The notes beneath the pieces are model-generated. The model saw only the letters and a program-made list of their open reading frames with translations, was not told where the DNA came from and made no database searches. The position numbers and the translations under genes were made by a program. From Bacteroidaceae bacterium (lineage in GTDB: Bacteria; Bacteroidota; Bacteroidia; Bacteroidales; Bacteroidaceae): a stretch of 64,000 nt of DNA. The DNA is taken from assembly GCA_017560125.1 (NCBI GenBank), contig JAFYOS010000006.1:1-64000 (forward strand). The letters are read 5' to 3'. Shown piece after piece: positions 58,793 to 64,000 of the stretch (positions are counted from its first letter, which is position 1; the number at the start of each line of letters is the position of its first letter).

Positions 58793-60088
58793 TTATCTTC
58801 TTCTGCGTTTGGTTGTTTTCTTTGTGCTCTTCTTTTTGGGAGCCTCCTCTTCGATGGGTTTTTCGGGCTTTATCTGTCCCATGATGTATTCGCTTGTGCG
58901 TATTACGTTGCCAGCGCTGTCCTTAACGGTAAATGTGCCGTTGCGCTTGCCGGCTGTGAAATTGCCTTCGTATCTGAAGCCGTCCTTATCGACTGCAAGT
59001 CCCTGGCCCTCTTCCTGACCGTTTACGAAGTTGCCACGGTATTTATTGCCGTTCGACAGGCGCAGCATTCCGAATCCGTTCATCATGTCGTTCTTCCAAC
59101 TGCCTTCATATACATCGCCGTTGCCCCATATGTATTTGCCCTCGCCCTCGCGCAGGTCGTTCTTCCAGTTGCCCTCGTATGTGGCTCCTGTTTCCCATGT
59201 GGCTTTGCCATATCCGTTGCGTTTGCCGTTACGGAAACCACCGTTGTATGTATATCCTGTGGCGCTGCGGTATGTGCCGGCCCCGTCCCATTCGCCGTTG
59301 CGGTATTCGCCGTCATATACGTCGCCGTTGGCAAATCGGTATGTGCCCTTGCCGTTGCGTACGCCGGCCATCCATTCGCCGTCGTAGGCGTCGCCGTTGG
59401 CATATGTGTATGTTCCCTTACCTTGGAATTGGTCGTTTTGCCAGTTGCCGGTGTATTTGCTGTTGTCGCTCCATTGCAGTGTGCCCTCGCCGTCGCGCTT
59501 GTCGTCTTTCCACGCTCCTACGTATGTGGCACCGCTCTCCCACAGATATGTTCCAAGGCCGTTGCGCTCGTCCTCGAACCATTCGCCCACGTATTTGTCG
59601 CCGTTGGGGTAGTACATGGTGCCGTTGCCCTGCTGGAAATCGTTCACCCATTCGCCCTCGTAGCGCTTTCCATCGGCAAAATAGTATGTTCCTTTGCCAT
59701 GGTGACGGTCCTCGGCGAATTGGCCTACGTAGCGCTCGCCATCCTTGAATGTGTATGTTCCCTGGCCGTGGCGCTTGCCCTTGGCGAATGTGCCGTCGTA
59801 GAAATCGCCGTTCTTATACACAATCTGGCCTTTGCCGTGGGGTTTCTTGCCACGTGCTTCGCCTGTGTATTTTGCGCCGTCTTTCATAGAGAACGATTTT
59901 ATATTCGATTTCTCTTTTTTGCTCTTACGGCTTGTGCTGTCGGTGCCTGCAATCAGATTGGTCAGGGGTGAAAAGCCCTCTTTAACGGCGTTTACTCCAT
60001 CCTTTACCGCGGTAGTGAATTTGTTCTGTGCCGCGATGGGGGCAATGCCGATCAGTATGATAAATATATATGTGATTATTCTTTTCAT
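58793..60088 (-). CDS. MORN-repeat exported protein
   Basis: A 431-residue protein with signal peptide (KRIITYIFIILIGIAPIAAQ). After a linker of about 60 residues come 14 MORN units of 23 residues in an unbroken array (about 72-390), each of the form xYxGxWxxxxxxGxGxxxxxxGD, e.g. RYEGEWVNDFQQGNGTMYY. The tail is Lys/Arg-rich (KKKSTKKTTKRRRR). MORN arrays form long beta-hairpin rods that act in protein or membrane binding. The 69-base repeat period is visible in the DNA. It is probably periplasmic or surface; its partner is unknown. Confidence 0.9.
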   Translation of the reverse strand: MKRIITYIFIILIGIAPIAAQNKFTTAVKDGVNAVKEGFSPLTNLIAGTDSTSRKSKKEKSNIKSFSMKDGAKYTGEARGKKPHGKGQIVYKNGDFYDGTFAKGKRHGQGTYTFKDGERYVGQFAEDRHHGKGTYYFADGKRYEGEWVNDFQQGNGTMYYPNGDKYVGEWFEDERNGLGTYLWESGATYVGAWKDDKRDGEGTLQWSDNSKYTGNWQNDQFQGKGTYTYANGDAYDGEWMAGVRNGKGTYRFANGDVYDGEYRNGEWDGAGTYRSATGYTYNGGFRNGKRNGYGKATWETGATYEGNWKNDLREGEGKYIWGNGDVYEGSWKNDMMNGFGMLRLSNGNKYRGNFVNGQEEGQGLAVDKDGFRYEGNFTAGKRNGTFTVKDSAGNVIRTSEYIMGQIKPEKPIEEEAPKKKSTKKTTKRRRR

Positions 60089-60342
60089 CTATTGTCCTGT
60101 TGTTTTGTTCGTGTGGGTGCTTTACCCCTTATCCCTACAAAGATAGCAATAAAGTTCGAAAAGACATAAGAAGCTGTTTTAATTATTTATAAAATTATGC
60201 ATCTTGTTTGTAGATTTTTTTCGGACGAGTAGGGCGTGACGCCTCCTGTCGCATCAGTGCCCATGGTGCATATGGGGCATTGTGTGCGATATAAATGTGT
60301 GTTAATTGGTTGTGTGTGAATGGATTTGCAGCGTGGATGTGC

Positions 60343-61614
60343 CTATGCTCCGGCAACCACTTCGGTCATTTTCTCTCTTACGAGATATTTTTGTGCCAGC
60401 GACATGAAATCTTCGGCAGTGCAGCTTCGTATGGTCTCAAGATATCTGTTTACACCGCTGAAATCCTCGCCCGACAGCCATGTATTTATGAAAATGTCGG
60501 CCTTGGGGATGGCGCCCTCGTATTCGCGGCACAGCTCGCCCAATGTGCAGTTGCGCAACTTGTTCATCTCTTCGTCGGGGACGCGCTCCTCTATCAGACG
60601 GCCAAATTCGTTATATACTTCGGCTATCAGTGGCTCCACATATTCGTTGGTGGTTTCCGAACTGACTACAAATGCATTGCGCTTGCCGAATGCCGACATG
60701 TCAGCTTCGATGTGATAGGTGTATCCGTTCCGTTCGCGTATGTTGGTCATCAGTCGGCTTCCGAAAAATCCGCCTAGAAGCACGGTCATATATTTCAATG
60801 CATAGAAATCGGGATGAGATGCCTCCAATGCCATGTGGCCTATCTTGATGGCGCTTTGCATGGCATCGTCTATTTTTATGTTTATTCGGCCGGTGGTGGG
60901 CGTCAATGGCGGTGTATCCACTATTGTGGGTATGGATTGCGTTCCCCATTGCTCCTTGCCGAATGTGGCCGATACGATGTCTGTTACCGTGTCGTCTATT
61001 TTGCCCGAAAGAAAAATGGTGCAGTTCTTCGAACCATATACGTTTCGGTGGTATGCATGCAGGTGCTCTGCCTTGATGGCATCGTAATCGTCGGCGCATA
61101 CCAAGCGACCGAATTTGTGTCCTTCGCCCCACAATGCCTTCTCGAAGTGGCGCTGTGCCACAGCTCCCACCTTCTGGCTGTTTATCATGAAGTGCGATTT
61201 ATTGGCGCTTCGCACTGTGTCGAGGTTCTTTTCGGGGAAGGCCGGGTGTCTTATTATTTCGGCCAGCAGCTCCGACAATTTGCCGAAATGGCGTTTCAGG
61301 GTGTATAGGGTTATGTGGTTGCACTGTTGCGAGCAATACGATTCAATCCACGCGCCGCACGAATCGAGCGTGCGCGAGATTTTCCCTGCCTTGATGCTTG
61401 TGCTGCCTTCGCGCAACATGCGGTTGGTGAACAGCGCCTGTAATGGCTGCTCCTGAACGGCGTAGCCGCCGCGGAACAGTATGTCGAGCCTGATGATGTC
61501 GTGTACTCCCTCGTTTATCAGATATAGGGGTATGCCGTTCTCGAGCTGCATCTTGTGGGGCAGCTTGATGTCGGCCATTTCCATCGCCTTTATTTGTGGG
61601 ATTTCCAATTCCAT
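60343..61614 (-). CDS. M16-family peptidase homologue lacking the zinc motif
   Basis: A 423-residue protein with the two-lobed M16 fold. LENGIPLYLINEGVHDIIRL and DILFRGGYAVQE are the N-terminal strands, but where active members have HxxEH this reads FTNRMLREGS. The C-terminal lobe (GFFGSRLMTNIRERNGYTYH, IEADMSAF) keeps the Arg/Tyr pair and GGFFGSRL. Many M16 systems pair an active and an inactive subunit. No active partner lies next to it. There is no signal peptide. I use ATG 61614; an upstream GTG at 61632 would be right against the kdsB stop. A 254-bp gap upstream of the MORN gene (60089-60342) is otherwise empty. Confidence 0.88.
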   Translation of the reverse strand: MELEIPQIKAMEMADIKLPHKMQLENGIPLYLINEGVHDIIRLDILFRGGYAVQEQPLQALFTNRMLREGSTSIKAGKISRTLDSCGAWIESYCSQQCNHITLYTLKRHFGKLSELLAEIIRHPAFPEKNLDTVRSANKSHFMINSQKVGAVAQRHFEKALWGEGHKFGRLVCADDYDAIKAEHLHAYHRNVYGSKNCTIFLSGKIDDTVTDIVSATFGKEQWGTQSIPTIVDTPPLTPTTGRINIKIDDAMQSAIKIGHMALEASHPDFYALKYMTVLLGGFFGSRLMTNIRERNGYTYHIEADMSAFGKRNAFVVSSETTNEYVEPLIAEVYNEFGRLIEERVPDEEMNKLRNCTLGELCREYEGAIPKADIFINTWLSGEDFSGVNRYLETIRSCTAEDFMSLAQKYLVREKMTEVVAGA

Positions 61615-61635
61615 CGCTCTAGTGCAGTTCACATG

Positions 61636-62403
61636 TTATTTGTCCCAACGAAGACCGATGGATGCTGCAAATTCCTTTGCACGCTCGAGATCCTCGGGGG
61701 TGTCTATTCCCACGGTTTCGATGTCGGTTATGCCTACCTTTATCTTGAAGCCTTTCTCGAGCCAGCGAAGCTGTTCGAGGCTCTCCATCTTCTCGAGTGT
61801 GGTCTGGGGCAACGATGTGAGTTTTTTGAGCACATCGAGACGATAGGCATATATGCCAAGGTGCTTGTAGAAGGTGTGGTTGCTGAGCCACTCCTCCTGC
61901 TCTATTCCGCGCAGATAGGGGATAACCGAACGACTGAAGTACATTGCGAAATTGTCCTCGTTGAGCACCACTTTGGGGGTATTGGGGTTGCTCAGTCGCT
62001 CCCAGCCGTCGCCGGCCTCGAAGGGTTTTACAAGTGTAGCTATGTCGGTGCGTTCGTCGTTGAAACAGCTCATAAGTGCTTCAACCTGCTTGCGCTGTAT
62101 GAAGGGTTCGTCGCCCTGTATGTTTATTATCACGTCGGCTTCGATGTTCTCTTTGCAGCATGCTTCGTAGCATCGTTCTGTGCCGTTCTTGCAGTTTTCC
62201 GAGGTCATTACAACCTTGCCGCCGAACGATTTAACCACGTCGGCTATTCTTTCGTCGTCGGTGGCGATGTACAGGTCGTCGAAGCAGTCCTTCACCTGTT
62301 CGTAAACACGCTGTATTACTGTCTTGCCGTTCAAATCGGCCAATACCTTGGCCGGGAAACGTGTTGAGGCGTATCGTGCCGGTATAATTCCAACAAATTT
62401 CAT
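61636..62403 (-). CDS. kdsB: CMP-KDO synthetase (3-deoxy-manno-octulosonate cytidylyltransferase)
   Basis: A 255-residue cytosolic enzyme activating KDO with CTP for lipopolysaccharide inner-core synthesis. FVGIIPARYASTRFPAKVLA is the family CTP-binding start (normally RYASTRFPGKPL). IYIATDDERIADVVKSFG-like residues, VVMTSENCKNGTERCYEA, ADVIINIQGDEPFI, AMYFSRSVIPYLR, FYKHLGIYAYR and LEQLRWLEKGFKI all match. Length is typical. It lies 21 bases ahead of the M16 homologue and after the penicillin-binding protein gene, all reverse. Confidence 0.96.
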   Translation of the reverse strand: MKFVGIIPARYASTRFPAKVLADLNGKTVIQRVYEQVKDCFDDLYIATDDERIADVVKSFGGKVVMTSENCKNGTERCYEACCKENIEADVIINIQGDEPFIQRKQVEALMSCFNDERTDIATLVKPFEAGDGWERLSNPNTPKVVLNEDNFAMYFSRSVIPYLRGIEQEEWLSNHTFYKHLGIYAYRLDVLKKLTSLPQTTLEKMESLEQLRWLEKGFKIKVGITDIETVGIDTPEDLERAKEFAASIGLRWDK

Positions 62404-62443
62404 GGTTCCGAAATATGTTTATCGTTTTTATTCTTGTGTATTT

Positions 62444-64000
62444 TTATTGGAAGAAATCGTCGAAGCCGTTGCTTGTGGTTTCTTCGGTCTGTATCGATTT
62501 TTTTTCGCAAGGATCGTAGTCCTCGGGGATATCGAATTTTTCGTCCTGCGAGTAGGGGAGTGTCTTGTCGGCAAATACTTTGCTCATGTATAATCCCCAT
62601 ATGGGAAGAGCCATAGAGGCACCTTGTCCTTCGCTCATGTTGTCGAAGTGAATGTCGCGCTCTTCGCCACCCACCCAGCAGCCTGTTACGAGCGAGGGCG
62701 TGAAGCCCATGAACCAACCGTCCGAGTTGTTCTGTGTGGTTCCGGTCTTGGCGCCCATGTCGGCGGTAATCTTGTATATGCGTCGCACGCGACCGCCTGT
62801 TCCTTCGTTCACTACGGCGCGAAGCATGTGAAGCATTTTGTACGAGCTCTCCTCGCTTATTACTTCGTTCTTTTGTGCCGAGAAGGTCGAAATGGTATTT
62901 CCCTGGTTGTCCTCGATGCGTGTCACGAAGAGGGGGGCTGTGCGTATTCCCTTGCCGGCGAACGCTGTGTATGCGCTGACCATTTCGCCCACCGATGCTT
63001 CGCAGGGGCCAAGGCAGATTGAGGGCACAGGTGCTATATCTCGGTTTCTAAGGCCATACTCGTGGAGCAGTTTCACGAATGTGTAGGGGTTCAGCTTGCT
63101 GATAAGGTAGGCCGAAATCCAGTTGTTCGAATTGGCCAATCCCCATTTCAAATCCACTATTTCGCCGTAGCGTGCTTTCGATGTGTTCTTGGGGCTCCAC
63201 ACCTTGCCGTCCTCGGTTACCAGCGTCTGTGGCACGTTGCGTGTTTCGTCGCATGGGCTGAAGCCGTTCTCCATCGCAAGCGAGTACAGGTAGGGCTTGA
63301 TGGTTGAACCCACCTGTCGGCGGCCTACCATTGCCATGTCGTACTTGAACTGGTAGAAATTGGTGCCACCCACATATGCCTTCACTTCGCCGGTGTAGGG
63401 GTCCATAGACATTACACCCGTGCGCAGGAAGTATTTATAGTATTTGAGCGAGTCCATCGGTGTCATTACGGTGTCGATGGGGCCGTCGTATGTGAATACC
63501 TGCATGTCGCAAGGGGTGTTGAATGCCTTTTCGATGTCCTCCTCGCTTACGCCGGCCTTCTTCATGTTGCGATATCTGTCGCTCTGCTTCATGGTGCGGA
63601 CCATGATGCTCTTTACCTCATCGACGCTCAGGTCGCTGGTGAAGGGAGCGGTCTTTTTGCCCTTCTTGGCCTTGAAGAAGCGGGGCTGCATGTAATCGGC
63701 CACATGCTCCTTGACCGCCTCTTCCAAGTAGGTCTGCATGCGCGAATCGATGGTGGTGTATATCTTCAATCCATCGGTATATACATTGTAGTTCGAGCCG
63801 TCGCTTTTTTCGTTCTTGTTGCACCAGCCGTATAAGGGGTTCTTCTCCCAGTCGATGGAGTCCTCATAGAATTTCTGCATCTGCCATCCGCGGTAGTTCT
63901 TCTTCTCGGGCTTCTTGGCGGTCATCACGCTGCGCAGGTACTCGCGGAAATAGGGCGCAAGACCGGCCTTGTGGTCGGCCGAGTGGAAATCGAGCTTCAT
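62444..64000 (-). CDS. Penicillin-binding protein 1A-like, C-terminal part (cut by window end)
   Basis: 518 residues of a bifunctional peptidoglycan synthase; the N-terminal anchor and glycosyltransferase domain lie beyond 64000. The visible part begins at the linker (KLDFHSADHKAGLAPYFREY) and continues into the transpeptidase: SxxK motif GRRQVGSTIKPYLYS, the SxN motif LANSNNW, KTG motif MGAKTGTTQNNSDGWFMGFT and WVGGEERDIH. All three penicillin-binding motifs are intact. It crosslinks peptidoglycan in the periplasm. The Met at the window edge is internal, not a start. It ends 40 bases before the kdsB ATG. Confidence 0.93.
   Translation of the reverse strand: MKLDFHSADHKAGLAPYFREYLRSVMTAKKPEKKNYRGWQMQKFYEDSIDWEKNPLYGWCNKNEKSDGSNYNVYTDGLKIYTTIDSRMQTYLEEAVKEHVADYMQPRFFKAKKGKKTAPFTSDLSVDEVKSIMVRTMKQSDRYRNMKKAGVSEEDIEKAFNTPCDMQVFTYDGPIDTVMTPMDSLKYYKYFLRTGVMSMDPYTGEVKAYVGGTNFYQFKYDMAMVGRRQVGSTIKPYLYSLAMENGFSPCDETRNVPQTLVTEDGKVWSPKNTSKARYGEIVDLKWGLANSNNWISAYLISKLNPYTFVKLLHEYGLRNRDIAPVPSICLGPCEASVGEMVSAYTAFAGKGIRTAPLFVTRIEDNQGNTISTFSAQKNEVISEESSYKMLHMLRAVVNEGTGGRVRRIYKITADMGAKTGTTQNNSDGWFMGFTPSLVTGCWVGGEERDIHFDNMSEGQGASMALPIWGLYMSKVFADKTLPYSQDEKFDIPEDYDPCEKKSIQTEETTSNGFDDFFQ

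Noticed and set aside
59000..59900. Regular repeats that could suggest a CRISPR array
   Set aside because: The 69-base period encodes MORN units in one open frame; no constant repeat with variable spacers.

Overview
The window looks like chromosome of a gut-type Bacteroidales bacterium (phylum Bacteroidota). The evidence is the recurring TAnnTTTG -7 promoter box, often with TTG about 20 bases upstream, the near absence of Shine-Dalgarno sites, and family content typical of that order (DUF2147, DUF4105, LptC beside a CNNM/CBS protein, a long glycogen-branching enzyme). It is moderately GC-balanced with AT-rich islands. The genus cannot be fixed from the sequence. No rRNA, tRNA or CRISPR array was seen.

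Layout. 1-2518: start of gapA (reverse), mscL and a short GMP synthase gene whose glutaminase domain has lost its catalytic core. 2505-3547: a small decayed mobile element at the guaA stop codon, bounded by a 14-bp direct repeat, carrying a resolvase remnant and one promoter-bearing small gene; it has separated guaA from its native terminator. 3600-5900: accessory genes of unknown function. 5900-11600: fhs, whose upstream module is shared with guaA, then DUF2147, a NifX-like protein, an acyltransferase, DUF454, a nitroreductase and an FKBP isomerase.

11830-40240 is a large Wzx/Wzy-type exopolysaccharide or capsule locus. It has a WecA-like priming transferase, a Wza-like export lipoprotein, a Wzc-like tyrosine kinase with a Tyr-rich tail, and a YwqE-type phosphatase. 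Sugar supply comes from WecB and WecC (ManNAcA), Ugd (GlcA) and RfbACDB (dTDP-rhamnose). There are three glycosyltransferases, Wzx and Wzy. Inside it sit a cytidylyltransferase-aminotransferase fusion, an opine-dehydrogenase-like enzyme and a LicD-like phosphotransferase. Together these suggest a phosphodiester-linked, possibly opine-type decoration of the glycan. Two antisense cassettes interrupt the locus. Each has its own promoter, a related N-terminal module of tail-fibre character, an enzyme domain (metallophosphoesterase or SGNH hydrolase) and a bidirectional terminator. The second is frameshifted.

40470-64000 is mostly conserved core on the reverse strand: ppiD, an alpha/beta hydrolase, the coaX - outer-membrane protein - TPR - lptC - CNNM/CBS operon (with a terminator-shaped hairpin inside the start of lptC), an acyl-CoA synthetase, a forward DUF4105 plus pseudo-phosphatase pair, a DUF6057-like protein, glgB, YhcH, a MORN-repeat protein, an inactive M16 homologue, kdsB and a penicillin-binding protein cut by the window end.

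Functions are assigned by reading motifs and recalling families; no database search was run.
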